The notes under the pieces: generated by a model
Databases searched by the model: none
The model's input: the letters and a program-made list of their open reading frames with translations, nothing else
Told to the model about the DNA's origin: nothing
From: Flavobacterium pisciphilum
GTDB lineage: Bacteria > Bacteroidota > Bacteroidia > Flavobacteriales > Flavobacteriaceae
DNA: 64,000 bases
Direction: 5' to 3'
Assembly: GCF_020905345.1 (NCBI RefSeq)
Contig: NZ_JAJJMO010000001.1
Coordinates: forward strand, 3,844,001 to 3,908,000
Program-made: the position numbers and the translations under genes
Shown here: piece by piece, positions 35,239 to 46,445 of the stretch
Layout of the letters: each line of letters starts with the position of its first letter
Numbering within the stretch: position 1 is the first letter of the stretch

Positions 35239-37245
35239 ATGAAAAAAAATATAGTGCTTTTTGCTATGCTTTTACTTTGTATTCCTGTCTTTTCACAAGA
35301 AAATCTGGAAGAAGTTAAAATTGTCAAGAAGCAAAAAGGAATTAAAAAATCATATACTCTTACAGGAAATACGTCACTTATAACAAGTAAAGAATTGCTT
35401 AAAGCAGCTTGTTGTAATCTTGCCGAAAGTTTTGAGACAAATCCATCTATCGATGTTAACTTTTCGGATGCATTAACAGGGACAAAGCAAATTAAAATGT
35501 TAGGGCTTACAAGTCCATATTTAATGATTACCGAAGAAAATGTTCCATCTGTTCGTGGGGCTTCTCAAGCTTATGGATTGTCGTTTACTCCTGGAACTTG
35601 GGTTGAAAGTATTCAGATAACCAAAGGGGCAGGAAGTGTTGTGAATGGTTATGAAAGCATCTCGGGGCAAATAAATACGGAGTTGTTAAAGCCAATTAAT
35701 GACATCCCGTTTTTTTTAAATGCTTATGGTTCTAGTGATTCTCGTTTTGAATTAAATACTCATTTTACCAAACAACTATCAGATAAATGGGCAACTAGTT
35801 TATTGGTTCATGGTAATGCGCGTGTTGCTAAAACCGATATGAATCATGATGGATTTTTAGACAATCCATTGGCAAAACAAATCAATATTTTAAATCGTTA
35901 CCAATATACTAATGCTGAGAAAGGTTGGGTTGGTTTTGTCAATCTTAGGTATATGAATGATAAAAAGCAAACGGGCGAACTCGATTTTGATAAAGATTGT
36001 GATAAAGGCACAACTTATTATTGGGGATCTGAAATCAATACAGAACGAATTGATGTCGCTACTAAAATAGGTTATGTTTTTCCAGACATGCCTTATCAGA
36101 GTATTGGTTTTCAGAATGCATTCAATAGTCATAATCAGAGATCTTATTTTGGCTTGAATCAATATGATATCAAACAGAATAGTTATTATTCTAATTTGAT
36201 TTTTAATTCGATTATAGATAATACCAAGAATAAATTTGCGGCAGGATTAAACTTTACATACGATCAATATCAAGAGTTTGTAAATGTAAATGATTATAGC
36301 CGAATCGATAATTCAGTTGGAGCTTTCTTTGAGTATACCTATGACAACACCGATAATTTTAGTGTTATTTTAGGAGGAAGAATTGATAATCATAATCGGT
36401 TAGGTACTTTTGTAACGCCACGTTTACATGTAAGATATAATCCTTGGGAGAAAGCAGTTTTACGATTTTCTGCAGGAAGAGGTAAGCGTTCTGCTAATAT
36501 TTTTGCTGAAAATCAGCAGTTATTTGCTAGTTCAAGAGTGTTTTCTATTTTGGATAATAATGGCAAAATTTATGGAATGAATCCTGAAATTGCATGGAAC
36601 TATGGATTGAGTTTTTCTCAAAAGTTCTCTCTTTTTAATAAACATGCTGAAGTAGTTTTTGATTTCTATAGAACTGATTTCCAGAATCAAGTTGTTGTCG
36701 ATGTAATGCAAAGTCCACAAGAAGTTTTGTTTTATAATTTAAAAGGGAAATCATATGCAAATAGTTTACAAGTTGAGTTTAATTATGAATTGCTAAAGAA
36801 TTTTAATTTCCGTTCAGCATATAAATATTATGATATTCGTACCGATTATTTGTCTGGAAATTTTGAAAGACCCTTACAAGCAAAACACCGTTTTTTTGGT
36901 AATCTAGAATATGAAACAAATGCTGTGGATGGAAAACAGTGGAAAATTGATTATACCTTTAATTGGATTGGAGAACAGCAGTTGCCAAATACAGCATCTA
37001 ACCCAGTAAATGATAGATTACCTGAGTTTTCACCTTCGTATTCTTTGATGAATGCACAAGTGACAAGAATTTTTTCAGATACTTTTGAAGTATATGTAGG
37101 AGGGGAGAACATTGGGAATTATCGCCAGCACGATGCGATTTTAGGAAGTGATAACCCGTTTGGACCCAATTTTGATGCGTCAATGGTATACGCTCCGGTT
37201 TTTGGACAAATGTATTACGCAGGATTGCGATTTAAAATAAAATAA
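35239..37245 (+). CDS. TonB-dependent outer-membrane receptor, probably metal uptake
   Basis: A 668-residue protein with signal peptide (ending VFSQ). It has a plug domain (LITSKELLKAACCNLAESFETNPSID, IKMLGLTSPYLMITEENVP, ITKGAGSVVNGYESISGQIN), then a beta-barrel ending in a terminal strand with aromatic residues (FGQMYYAGLRFKIK). The AACCNLAE block after the TonB-box region is typical of receptors paired with HYC_CC_PP and HMA genes. The substrate is presumably copper or another metal chelate. No N-terminal carboxypeptidase-like domain and no SusD partner are present, unlike glycan systems. Confidence 0.88.
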   Translation: MKKNIVLFAMLLLCIPVFSQENLEEVKIVKKQKGIKKSYTLTGNTSLITSKELLKAACCNLAESFETNPSIDVNFSDALTGTKQIKMLGLTSPYLMITEENVPSVRGASQAYGLSFTPGTWVESIQITKGAGSVVNGYESISGQINTELLKPINDIPFFLNAYGSSDSRFELNTHFTKQLSDKWATSLLVHGNARVAKTDMNHDGFLDNPLAKQINILNRYQYTNAEKGWVGFVNLRYMNDKKQTGELDFDKDCDKGTTYYWGSEINTERIDVATKIGYVFPDMPYQSIGFQNAFNSHNQRSYFGLNQYDIKQNSYYSNLIFNSIIDNTKNKFAAGLNFTYDQYQEFVNVNDYSRIDNSVGAFFEYTYDNTDNFSVILGGRIDNHNRLGTFVTPRLHVRYNPWEKAVLRFSAGRGKRSANIFAENQQLFASSRVFSILDNNGKIYGMNPEIAWNYGLSFSQKFSLFNKHAEVVFDFYRTDFQNQVVVDVMQSPQEVLFYNLKGKSYANSLQVEFNYELLKNFNFRSAYKYYDIRTDYLSGNFERPLQAKHRFFGNLEYETNAVDGKQWKIDYTFNWIGEQQLPNTASNPVNDRLPEFSPSYSLMNAQVTRIFSDTFEVYVGGENIGNYRQHDAILGSDNPFGPNFDASMVYAPVFGQMYYAGLRFKIK

Positions 37246-37285
37246 AACAATTTAAATATTTGATAACCCCTTAATAATTAAGAAA

Positions 37286-37627
37286 ATGAAAAACGTAATA
37301 ATGGTTTTACTTGTGACTTTTTTATCGTTTGCAGCTCAAGCTCAGGATAAAAAGAACAAAAATGCAAAATATGAAATAGAAGTAAGTGGTAATTGTGAGC
37401 ATTGTAAAAAGCGAATAGAAAAAGCAGCTTTTGGAGTTTCAGGAGTGAAGTCAGCAACATGGGATGTAGGTACTCATAAATTGAGTTTAATTTTGAATGA
37501 AGAGAAAACTTCTCCTGTAGATGTGAAAAATGCTATAGCTAAATCGGGTCATGATACTGATGTTGCGAAGACTACGCAAGAGGTTTATGATGGACTTCCG
37601 ATGTGCTGTAAATATGAAAGAAATTAA
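37286..37627 (+). CDS. Secreted heavy-metal-associated (HMA) domain protein
   Basis: A 113-residue protein with signal peptide (ending AAQAQ), then a single HMA fold: EIEVSGNCEHCKKRIEKA (metal-binding CxxC) and VSGVKSATWDVGTHKLSL. An extra Cys pair lies at the C-terminus (GLPMCCKYER). It should bind Cu(I) or a similar ion in the periplasm. It follows the TonB receptor by 40 bases and completes the three-gene block. Confidence 0.9.
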   Translation: MKNVIMVLLVTFLSFAAQAQDKKNKNAKYEIEVSGNCEHCKKRIEKAAFGVSGVKSATWDVGTHKLSLILNEEKTSPVDVKNAIAKSGHDTDVAKTTQEVYDGLPMCCKYERN

Positions 37628-37757
37628 TATCGAAGCTTAACAGAGAATTTGGGCTTTTTTAGCGTTAATAAAACTTTAAAATATCTTAATTTATTGTGGT
37701 TAAACTAATTTATTATTACTTTCACCAACTTATAAATTTAACAAATAAATCGCTTAT

Positions 37758-38441
37758 ATGAATAATTTTGATTGGACTCAATTAATCAATCCTGAGTTTT
37801 ATATTACCCTTAACATTGGTGGATTTCAAATTGGTTTGTACATTGTTATATTTATAGTTTTTGCCGAAACAGGACTTTTTGCAGGTTTCTTTTTACCAGG
37901 TGATAGCTTATTATTTTTAGCTGGAATTTATAGCCGAGATCTAATTCAAAATATGGTTTACATTGAAAGCGATTTTATAAATGTTTTTCTCCTATCCCTA
38001 ATGGTTGCTATCTCAGGAATTTTTGGGAATATGACCGGATATTGGTTTGGAGCAAAAAGCGGTTATTATTTATTTAAAAAAGAAGATACTTTTTGGTTTA
38101 AGAAGAAGTACTTATTGCAATCAAAAGATTTCTTTGAAAAATACGGTGGTAAAGCTATAATCTATGCTCGTTTTTTACCAATCTTCAGAACATTTGCACC
38201 TATAGTTGCTGGAATTGTATCTATGGACAAAAAGAAATTTATGTTCTATAATATATTAAGTTCATTCTTATGGGCTTTCATTCTGATATTTTCTGGGCAT
38301 TACCTTTACGGAGTGTTTTTGAAACAAGGAGTTGATTTAAAACAGCATATCGAATACATTATTATAATTATTGTTATCATAACGACTTTCCCAGTTTTAG
38401 TAAAGCTGTTAAAGAAAAGACCAGTAGATAAAATAGAATAA
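37758..38441 (+). CDS. DedA-family (VTT domain) membrane protein
   Basis: A 227-residue protein with N-terminal [21 protein letters not shown], the DedA/VTT signature, followed by [13 protein letters not shown] and [27 protein letters not shown], which carries the conserved Arg residues and re-entrant loop. About five helices. DedA proteins contribute to lipid scrambling (undecaprenyl-phosphate or phospholipid recycling) and membrane homeostasis. It is followed directly by a terminator. Confidence 0.92.
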   Translation: [227 protein letters not shown]

Positions 38442-38535
38442 TAAAACAAAAAAAATCCGAAGCTATAAACTTCGGGTTTTTTGTTTCTAAACTTGTGTAA
38501 GTCAAGAACAATATTGTATCATTCTTAGCATACTA
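38442..38535. repeat. Degenerate copy of the groL 3' end and terminator
   Basis: This segment aligns to 38649-38741 (true groL tail) over ~94 bases with one indel and 12 substitutions by my count, including the last ~6 groL codons (GMPGMM-stop reads SMLRMI with the stop codon lost). The order is terminator then tail, in the same orientation. It also contains a terminator serving dedA. Confidence 0.8.
38453..38479. terminator. Terminator after dedA
   Basis: Stem AAATCCGAAG / CTTCGGGTTT (one G-T wobble) with a 7-base loop and a T-run. It is part of the duplicated groL tail. Confidence 0.85.
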
Positions 38536-38648
38536 CAGCTTGTTGAGTTTGTGGTTGTATGGGGTTATCTGGTTTGATAATGGACAGCTAAATGTATTTG
38601 TATTTTAATAGTATAGCTCCAAATAAAAGAGATGTAGCTTTTTAAATC

Positions 38649-40399
<1,751 letters not shown>

Positions 40400-40539
40400 G
40401 GCGAAATTAGTTTTAGTTTTTATTTAAATAGAATTGATTAAAGCTTTTTTTAAATTGTAAATTTTGCTTTTAATTATATTTATCTCTTTTTCAAGAGGCT
40501 CATATATTTCAATACTAATGCCTATGCTTGAGGCTTTTT

Positions 40540-40815
40540 TTAAATGATTGCTAAGATATCATCTTCACGCATAATCAAATAATCAGTTCCTTCATGTTTT
40601 AATTCAGTTCCTGCGTATTTACCATAAAGTACTGTATCTCCAATTTTTACAGTCATAGTATGGTCTTTAGTACCATTTCCTACTGCTACAACAGTTCCTT
40701 TTTGTGGTTTTTCTTTGGCAGTATCTGGAATAAAAATCCCTGACGCAGTTTTAGTTTCTGCTGCAACTGGCTCAATAAGTACGCGATCTGAAAGCGGTTT
40801 AATGTTTAAAGTCAT
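40540..40815 (-). CDS. groS: Co-chaperonin GroES
   Basis: A 91-residue protein with the family blocks [34 protein letters not shown] and [11 protein letters not shown], ending in [14 protein letters not shown]. It caps the GroEL ring via its mobile loop. It starts the groS-groL pair on the minus strand. I see no CIRCE inverted repeat upstream (40816-40905), and no clean -7 box, so heat regulation cannot be read from the sequence. Confidence 0.98.
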   Translation of the reverse strand: MTLNIKPLSDRVLIEPVAAETKTASGIFIPDTAKEKPQKGTVVAVGNGTKDHTMTVKIGDTVLYGKYAGTELKHEGTDYLIMREDDILAII

Positions 40816-40905
40816 GATTTTATAATTATGTTATGTTTATATTTTGTTTGCTTATAAACTTTCAGAAACTATGCCACCTTGGGTAAACTGACATTATTTC
40901 TTATA

Positions 40906-40937
40906 AAAAATGCCAGCTTTGACAGGCTGGCATTTTT
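40906..40937. terminator. Bidirectional terminator after secG
   Basis: Perfect 12-bp stem AAAAATGCCAGC / GCTGGCATTTTT with an 8-base loop. It closes the miaB-to-secG series and isolates the groS promoter region. Confidence 0.92.
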
Positions 40938-40956
40938 ATATTTTATAAAGATTGTA

Positions 40957-41298
40957 TTATTTTGCTGGGTTAGTCGCAGCAGGTGTTTCTTGAACTGGAG
41001 CTGCTGGCGTTGTGCTTGGAGCAGTAGTAGCAGATTTCTCGATAAGTTTAGATTCTACATCACTTAATGACCCTGTAAAACTTAAGCTAGAAAGTAAGAT
41101 TAATGCAATTAAGATTGTAGCTAACGTCCAAGTACTTTTGTCTAAAAAGTCAGTTGTTTTTTGTACTCCACCTAACATTTGAGATCCACTAATTGTTGAA
41201 GATAATCCTCCACCTTTAGGGTTTTGAACCATGATTACTACGATCAATAGAAAACAAACTATTGTGATTAAAACTAAAAAAATTGAAAATGTGCTCAT
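40957..41298 (-). CDS. secG: Preprotein translocase subunit SecG
   Basis: A 113-residue protein with two hydrophobic helices (residues ~2-22 and ~55-75) around the conserved VQNPKGGGLSSTISGSQMLGGVQKTTDFLDKSTW. It stimulates SecYEG translocation at the inner membrane. The C-terminus is a longer, Ala/Pro/Thr-rich tail (TAPSTTPAAPVQETPAA) as often seen in Bacteroidota. It begins 3 bases after the TPR gene stop codon. Confidence 0.95.
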   Translation of the reverse strand: MSTFSIFLVLITIVCFLLIVVIMVQNPKGGGLSSTISGSQMLGGVQKTTDFLDKSTWTLATILIALILLSSLSFTGSLSDVESKLIEKSATTAPSTTPAAPVQETPAATNPAK

Positions 41299-41301
41299 TG
41301 T

Positions 41302-42264
41302 TTAATTATTATTGTTATTTTGTTGTAATGTCTTAATATCCGATATACGGTCTGCAAAGAAACTAATTTTTTCTGGATATTTCAAAATTAATATTTCATA
41401 TGCTTGTATTGCTTTTGTGTATTTTTTTTGTTCCAAATATACTCTAGCTAAAGTCTCAGTCATTAAGTAAGAATTGTCATCTTTATTAATGTCTATCTGA
41501 ATGTTAGCTGCAATTGTTGTGCTCGATTTAACAGGAGATATTTTTGGGCTAGTCTCAATGAACTTGTCAATTAACTCCGCTTTTTTCTTTTTCTCTTCGT
41601 TGATTTCGATTAAAGAATTGTCTATTTCAATAGTTGGAGCTTCTTGTTTCTCCTCTTCCTTTTCGCTCTTTTCTTCCTTCTTTTCCTCTTTTCGCTCAAT
41701 AGGCTCTGTTCTTGAAAGTTGAAGCCACTCTTGGAAAGAATGTTTCTCTTTTACAGAAAAATCTAGGGGTTTACCAATTTCTAAATTTTCTTCTGCAATT
41801 TCTATAGCCTCTTCTGTAGCTTCTGCTTTTACTTCAATGTTTGGTATTGAAGCTTCTTTTATAGAAGTAAGAATAGATTGTTCAATAGGATCTACAGCTT
41901 TAGTTTCTACTTTTTCGATTATTTCTTCTTCTATTACAACTTCTGGTAAAAGATATTCACTATCAATAACATCTATGTCCAAAAGAGCTAAAGCTTTCTT
42001 GTCGTAATATTCTTTTTGAATGGTTGAGAAAGTTTCTGATGTTATAAAATCAAATAAAATTGCTCTATCTGTTGTATGGGCAGCAGTAACCTTTAAGGCA
42101 TAATTATACTTAAAACTGTTTTGACTATAAAGCCCTTTTAATCGCAATGCTCTCGCACTTTGAAAATATGGGAACTCATTCAATACACTACCTAATTCAT
42201 CCGTTTGCTTTTCGGTAATAGCATCGGGTCTATTTATTAGGTAAGTATAATCGTTAACATTCAT
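41302..42264 (-). CDS. Conserved protein with C-terminal TPR-like segment
   Basis: A 320-residue protein without signal peptide. An N-terminal conserved region (INRPDAITEKQTDELGSVLNEFPYFQSARAL) is followed by a long, acidic low-complexity linker rich in Glu and Lys (residues ~120-240). The C-terminal ~60 residues contain one tetratricopeptide-like repeat (LARVYLEQKKYTKAIQAYEILILKYPEK). It is coupled to secG and follows lptE, an order that I recall as common in Flavobacteria. A role in envelope biogenesis is suspected from context. Confidence 0.75.
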   Translation of the reverse strand: MNVNDYTYLINRPDAITEKQTDELGSVLNEFPYFQSARALRLKGLYSQNSFKYNYALKVTAAHTTDRAILFDFITSETFSTIQKEYYDKKALALLDIDVIDSEYLLPEVVIEEEIIEKVETKAVDPIEQSILTSIKEASIPNIEVKAEATEEAIEIAEENLEIGKPLDFSVKEKHSFQEWLQLSRTEPIERKEEKKEEKSEKEEEKQEAPTIEIDNSLIEINEEKKKKAELIDKFIETSPKISPVKSSTTIAANIQIDINKDDNSYLMTETLARVYLEQKKYTKAIQAYEILILKYPEKISFFADRISDIKTLQQNNNNN

Positions 42265-42351
42265 TATTTTTTTTCTTTAATCGTTGAAATTGTTTATTCG
42301 TTTAATCTGATGCTTTGTTTAATTGTTTCTGTTATTAAACAAAGCAGTATT

Positions 42352-42855
42352 TTACCATTTTGCCAATGATGCATTAAATATGTCTTGAGAAATACGGTCA
42401 AGAATTTCTTTAATAGCTGTGTCTTTTACGCCTCCTACAAGTTGATCTTGCGCTGGATAGTCATAATAAAATTCAAATGATTTTTCAAAATCATCTGTTT
42501 CTTTCTTTTTATTAGTGAATCGTACGTTTACACGAATTTTTAATCTGTTTTGTGATGCCTGCTGATCTGCAGTTGCAGTCATTGGACTAATTCTATAATC
42601 TGTAATTTCTCCTTCATATATTAAATCTCCACCTGAACTCACTAAGTTTAAGTTAGTTTGATTTTGAATTAAATCCTGTAATTGCAAAGTAAAAGTACGA
42701 TCCAATCCTGGTTCAATTAAATCAGCATTGTTTTGGAAGTAGTTTACTTGAAATGTTTTTGCATCAATTTTACCAGTTCCTGTAAAGTTGTAAACAGAAC
42801 AACTACTAAAGGTAAAAACAATTGCGATTATGATTAGGTACTGTATATTTCTCAT
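42352..42855 (-). CDS. lptE: LPS-assembly lipoprotein LptE
   Basis: Start set at ATG 42855, which gives MRNIQYLIIIAIVFTFSSC with a proper lipobox; the longer frame adds seven residues. The lipidated Cys is followed by SVYNFTGTGKIDAKTFQVNYFQNNADLIEPGLDRTFTLQLQDLI, and later LIYEGEITDYRISP, the pattern of Bacteroidota LptE. It would plug LptD in the outer membrane for LPS export. It is encoded between the sigma-54 activator and the TPR/secG genes. Confidence 0.88.
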   Translation of the reverse strand: MRNIQYLIIIAIVFTFSSCSVYNFTGTGKIDAKTFQVNYFQNNADLIEPGLDRTFTLQLQDLIQNQTNLNLVSSGGDLIYEGEITDYRISPMTATADQQASQNRLKIRVNVRFTNKKKETDDFEKSFEFYYDYPAQDQLVGGVKDTAIKEILDRISQDIFNASLAKW

Positions 42856-42924
42856 TTTATTTTTTAAAAGAACCAAAGGTATTTATTTTAGTTGTCAATT
42901 TTTACTCAATTTGAATGTGTTATT

Positions 42925-44181
42925 TTATAAATCAAATTGTTTTATTTTCCGATATAAAGTTCGTTCCGATATTCCTAGTTCGTCTGCAGCAGCTTTTCGT
43001 TTCCCTTTATTTTTTTCTAATGATTTTTTTATCATTTCGATTTCTTTTTGCTCCAATCGTAAAACTTCTTCTTCTTCGATTGTTTCTGCAAATAAATAAT
43101 TATCATCGTTTGATTGATACTGTTCCTCACGATTAGGAGTTGTCATAACAGCTGTTCTTGGTTCTTCTTCAAAATCAATTTCACTATCATTTTCTGGTGA
43201 ACCATATATTTTTTTAATCAAATTTTTATTGGCTTCTTGCACATTTGCACTACCATTTTGCATTAATTCAAGAGTAAGTTTCTTTAAATCATGCAAATCA
43301 CTTTTCATATCGAAAAGGACTTTGTATAAAATCTCTCTTTCGGTATTAAAATCGCTATCACTTTTCTTATCATTGATTACTGAAGGCAAATTAGGACCTT
43401 CGGTTGGTAAATAAGATTGTAATGTTGCAAGTGTAATATCGCGATTAGTTTCTAGAACTGAAATTTGTTCGGCTACATTTCGCAATTGACGGATGTTACC
43501 ATTCCATCTGAACTTTTGTAATAATTGAACAGCATCATCATCTAGTTTTAATGGAGGCATTTTGTATTTATGAGCAAAATCGGATACAAATTTTCTAAAT
43601 AGTAAATGAATATCATCTTTACGCTCACGCAATGGAGGTAGGGTAATTTCGACAGTACTCAAACGATAGTATAAATCCTCACGGAATTTACCTTTTTCGA
43701 TAGCATTGAATAAATTAACGTTTGTTGCAGCTACGATTCTTACATTGGTTTTTTGTACTTGAGAAGAACCTACTTTAATAAACTCACCATTTTCAAGTAC
43801 ACGAAGTAACCTTACTTGTGTTGTTAAAGGTAATTCTCCAACTTCATCTAGAAATATGGTTCCTCCATCAGCAACTTCAAAATAACCTTCACGTGTACTT
43901 GTAGCACCAGTAAAGGCTCCTTTTTCGTGACCAAAAAGCTCACTGTCAATAGTTCCTTCTGGAATAGCACCACAGTTTACAGCGATGTATTTTCCATGTT
44001 TTCTATGGGAAAGGGAATGTATGATTTTTGGAATACTTTCTTTACCAACACCACTTTCTCCAGTTACCATTACCGAAATATCGGTTGGTGCTACCTGAAT
44101 TGCTTTTTCGATGGCGCGATTAAGCTTAGGATCATTTCCAATAATTTCAAAACGTTGTTTTATTGCTTGAACTGTCTCCAT
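42925..44181 (-). CDS. Sigma-54-dependent transcriptional activator (no receiver domain)
   Basis: A 418-residue protein beginning almost directly with the AAA+ domain: Walker A GESGVGKE (residues 41-48), the sigma-54 contact loop GAFTGA (88-93), Walker B GGTIFLDEVGEL and the arginine finger region LYYRLSTVEITLPPLRER. A ~100-residue variable linker leads to a C-terminal Fis-type HTH (RKAAADELGISERTLYRKIKQF). There is no N-terminal receiver, GAF or PAS domain, so activity must be controlled by abundance or a partner. Such stand-alone activators occur in Flavobacteria beside lptE and secG. Confidence 0.9.
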   Translation of the reverse strand: METVQAIKQRFEIIGNDPKLNRAIEKAIQVAPTDISVMVTGESGVGKESIPKIIHSLSHRKHGKYIAVNCGAIPEGTIDSELFGHEKGAFTGATSTREGYFEVADGGTIFLDEVGELPLTTQVRLLRVLENGEFIKVGSSQVQKTNVRIVAATNVNLFNAIEKGKFREDLYYRLSTVEITLPPLRERKDDIHLLFRKFVSDFAHKYKMPPLKLDDDAVQLLQKFRWNGNIRQLRNVAEQISVLETNRDITLATLQSYLPTEGPNLPSVINDKKSDSDFNTEREILYKVLFDMKSDLHDLKKLTLELMQNGSANVQEANKNLIKKIYGSPENDSEIDFEEEPRTAVMTTPNREEQYQSNDDNYLFAETIEEEEVLRLEQKEIEMIKKSLEKNKGKRKAAADELGISERTLYRKIKQFDL

Positions 44182-44202
44182 TTATATTTTTTTTGATACA
44201 GA

Positions 44203-44814
44203 TTAATTAGATATTATTGTAGCCTTATTTGCACTGTATTTACTTTCTTTTGTGATTACACCGTTAAGGTTTGTATTGAAGATTAATAAAGCGTTTTTAA
44301 GAATTGTTTTAGAACCCTTTTTTTTCTTGAAATTCAATTCTTCGGTGCCTAAATATTCTTTTGTTAAAACTATACTATCTTTTTTTATTTCTCCTTCGGT
44401 AATAATTTCTTTATCTATCAGTGTTACATTTGTATTATTTCCTAATCTAGTAGGTAAAAACATAAACATAAAATTGTAACTATATTTTGGTTTAATTTTT
44501 ACAAATTTATCAGTATCCTGCTGTATTTTAATGATGTTACCGCTTACTGAATATCTTCCAAATGGTGTTGTTGATAGTTTTAGTTTGCCAATAGAATCAT
44601 TATCTCTTTTTGTTATCTTCGAGAAATAGACAACGCTATCGATTGAACTAAAATAATATATGTTTGTTAAATTGTCATCGAATTTCTCTGTATATATGCC
44701 ATCTGGTTTAAAAAAAAACTGATTTGAAATTTCTTTGATTTCTGTCTTGCTTTTGATAGAAGAGCAGGAAATTAAAGATACGAAAATCACAAAAGTTATT
44801 GTTTTAAGAACCAT
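44203..44814 (-). CDS. Hypothetical lipoprotein
   Basis: A 203-residue protein with lipobox LISCSS after a short hydrophobic N-terminus. The remainder is beta-rich with Lys/Thr/Asn composition and no recognised domain. It sits between miaB (11 bases) and the sigma-54 activator gene (21 bases) on the same strand, so it is an operon member. The function is unknown. Confidence 0.65.
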   Translation of the reverse strand: MVLKTITFVIFVSLISCSSIKSKTEIKEISNQFFFKPDGIYTEKFDDNLTNIYYFSSIDSVVYFSKITKRDNDSIGKLKLSTTPFGRYSVSGNIIKIQQDTDKFVKIKPKYSYNFMFMFLPTRLGNNTNVTLIDKEIITEGEIKKDSIVLTKEYLGTEELNFKKKKGSKTILKNALLIFNTNLNGVITKESKYSANKATIISN

Positions 44815-44825
44815 ATTTGCGCTTA

Positions 44826-46271
44826 TTAATTCATCTCAGAATATCCGACGGCTTCACCTTTTAAAGTTCCTGATGTGCAACTTGTAATTTTTACATTTAC
44901 AAAGTCACCAATTTTATAATCTTCTTTTGGAAAAACTACAGTAATACTTTGTGAGTTTCTTCCAGAGAATTCTTCTTTAGATTTTTTAGAAACTTTTTCG
45001 ACTAAAACTTCTACGGTTTGTCCTATAAATTCTTCTGAACGAAACCATGCATGCTTTTGTTGTAAATCGACTATCTCTTGCAGTCTTCTAGCTTTGGTTT
45101 CTTCAGTAACATCATCTTCCATTTTTCTTCCAGCCAAAGTTCCTGGGCGCTCTGAATAGGAATACATATAACCGAAGTTATATTTTACATATTCCATTAA
45201 ACTCATAGTGTCTTGGTGATCTTGCTCTGTTTCTGTAGGGAAACCAGCTATCATATCTTGTGAGATAGAACTGTTTGGAATTATTGTTTTGATTTTATCT
45301 ATCAAAGTCATGTATTCCTCACGAGTATGCAAACGGTTCATCTCTTTTAAGATTCGATTACTTCCAGATTGTACTGGTAAGTGAATGTGTTTGCAAATGT
45401 TAGGGTATTTTGCAATAATATGCAAAACACTTTCGTGCATATCTTGTGGATTCGATGTTGAAAATCGAATACGCATTTTAGGATATGTTACCGCTACCAT
45501 TTCCAATAATTGGTCGAAGTTTACAGCAGTTGCTTTTTGCATATCTGATGCGCTAACAAAATCTTTTTTCAATCCACCACCATACCATAAATAACTATCT
45601 ACGTTCTGACCTAATAGCGTAATTTCTTTAAAGCCTTTGTTCCATAAATCTTGAATTTCGTTCATGATGCTTTGTGGTTCACGACTGCGTTCACGTCCGC
45701 GGGTAAAAGGTACCACACAAAACGTACACATATTATCACAACCACGTGTAATCGAAACTAAAGCAGTGATTCCGTTGCTCATCAATCGAACAGGTGAAAT
45801 ATCTCCATAAGTCTCATCTTTTGATAAGATTACGTTTATGGCATCACGTCCTTCTTCGACTTCACTTAATAAATTTGGTAAATCTTTGTAAGCATCAGGG
45901 CCAACAACTAGATCTACTATTTTTTCTTCTTCTAGAAACTGACTTTTCAAACGCTCAGCCATACATCCTAAAACACCAACTTTCATTTTTGGATTAATAC
46001 GTTTTACAGCGTTGTATTTTTCTAAACGTTTACGAATAGTTTGTTCGGCTTTGTCACGAATAGAACAGGTATTTACTAAAACCAAATCGGCTTCTTCAAG
46101 AACCGAAGTTGTATTGTAACCACCATCAGATAAAATTGAAGCTACAATTTCGCTATCCGAAAAATTCATCGCGCAACCATAACTTTCTATAAAGAGTTTT
46201 TTAGTATTCTCAGGTTTATTTTCTAAAACAAGACTTTCACCTTGTTTACTTTCTTCAATAATCTTTTCCAT
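44826..46271 (-). CDS. miaB: tRNA-2-methylthio-N6-dimethylallyladenosine synthase MiaB
   Basis: A 481-residue radical-SAM methylthiotransferase. The N-terminal UPF0004 domain has the second-cluster Cys in ESYGCAMNFSDSE, NTCSIRDKAE and GVLGCMAE. The radical SAM motif is Cys-x3-Cys-x2-Cys in RGCDNMCTFCVVPFTRGRERSR. A C-terminal TRAM domain ends near residue 475. It adds the 2-methylthio group to i6A37 of tRNAs reading UNN codons. A good promoter (TTG-N21-TACATTTG) lies 35 bases upstream, making it the first gene of the series running to secG. Confidence 0.97.
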   Translation of the reverse strand: MEKIIEESKQGESLVLENKPENTKKLFIESYGCAMNFSDSEIVASILSDGGYNTTSVLEEADLVLVNTCSIRDKAEQTIRKRLEKYNAVKRINPKMKVGVLGCMAERLKSQFLEEEKIVDLVVGPDAYKDLPNLLSEVEEGRDAINVILSKDETYGDISPVRLMSNGITALVSITRGCDNMCTFCVVPFTRGRERSREPQSIMNEIQDLWNKGFKEITLLGQNVDSYLWYGGGLKKDFVSASDMQKATAVNFDQLLEMVAVTYPKMRIRFSTSNPQDMHESVLHIIAKYPNICKHIHLPVQSGSNRILKEMNRLHTREEYMTLIDKIKTIIPNSSISQDMIAGFPTETEQDHQDTMSLMEYVKYNFGYMYSYSERPGTLAGRKMEDDVTEETKARRLQEIVDLQQKHAWFRSEEFIGQTVEVLVEKVSKKSKEEFSGRNSQSITVVFPKEDYKIGDFVNVKITSCTSGTLKGEAVGYSEMN

Positions 46272-46305
46272 AAGGCACTTTCAAAAGTGTATTTTAATAA
46301 GGCCA

Positions 46306-46337
46306 CAAATGTACGATTATTTGAATGATTATGACAA
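46306..46337 (-). promoter_or_regulatory. Promoter of the miaB operon
   Basis: Minus-strand TTG (46335-46337), 21-bp spacer and TACATTTG (46306-46313) match the TTG/TAnnTTTG consensus, 35 bases before miaB. Confidence 0.7.
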
Positions 46338-46387
46338 GATGTCAGATGAAGATTTAACATTGTTTTTGTATTTTGACTTAACATGAA

Positions 46388-46416
46388 AAAACTCCCTTTA
46401 AAATAAAGAGAGTTTT
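46388..46416 (-). terminator. Terminator of the glp operon
   Basis: Stem AAAACTC / GAGTTTT extended by TTTA/TAAA pairing with internal mismatches, lying 30 bases past the last glp-operon stop codon. Confidence 0.65.
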
Positions 46417-46445
46417 AGTTAACAAATTAAAAAAACCAAATGAGT

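Noticed and set aside
40816..40905. CIRCE element (HrcA operator) upstream of groS
   Set aside because: No TTAGCACTC-N9-GAGTGCTAA-like inverted repeat is present on either strand.
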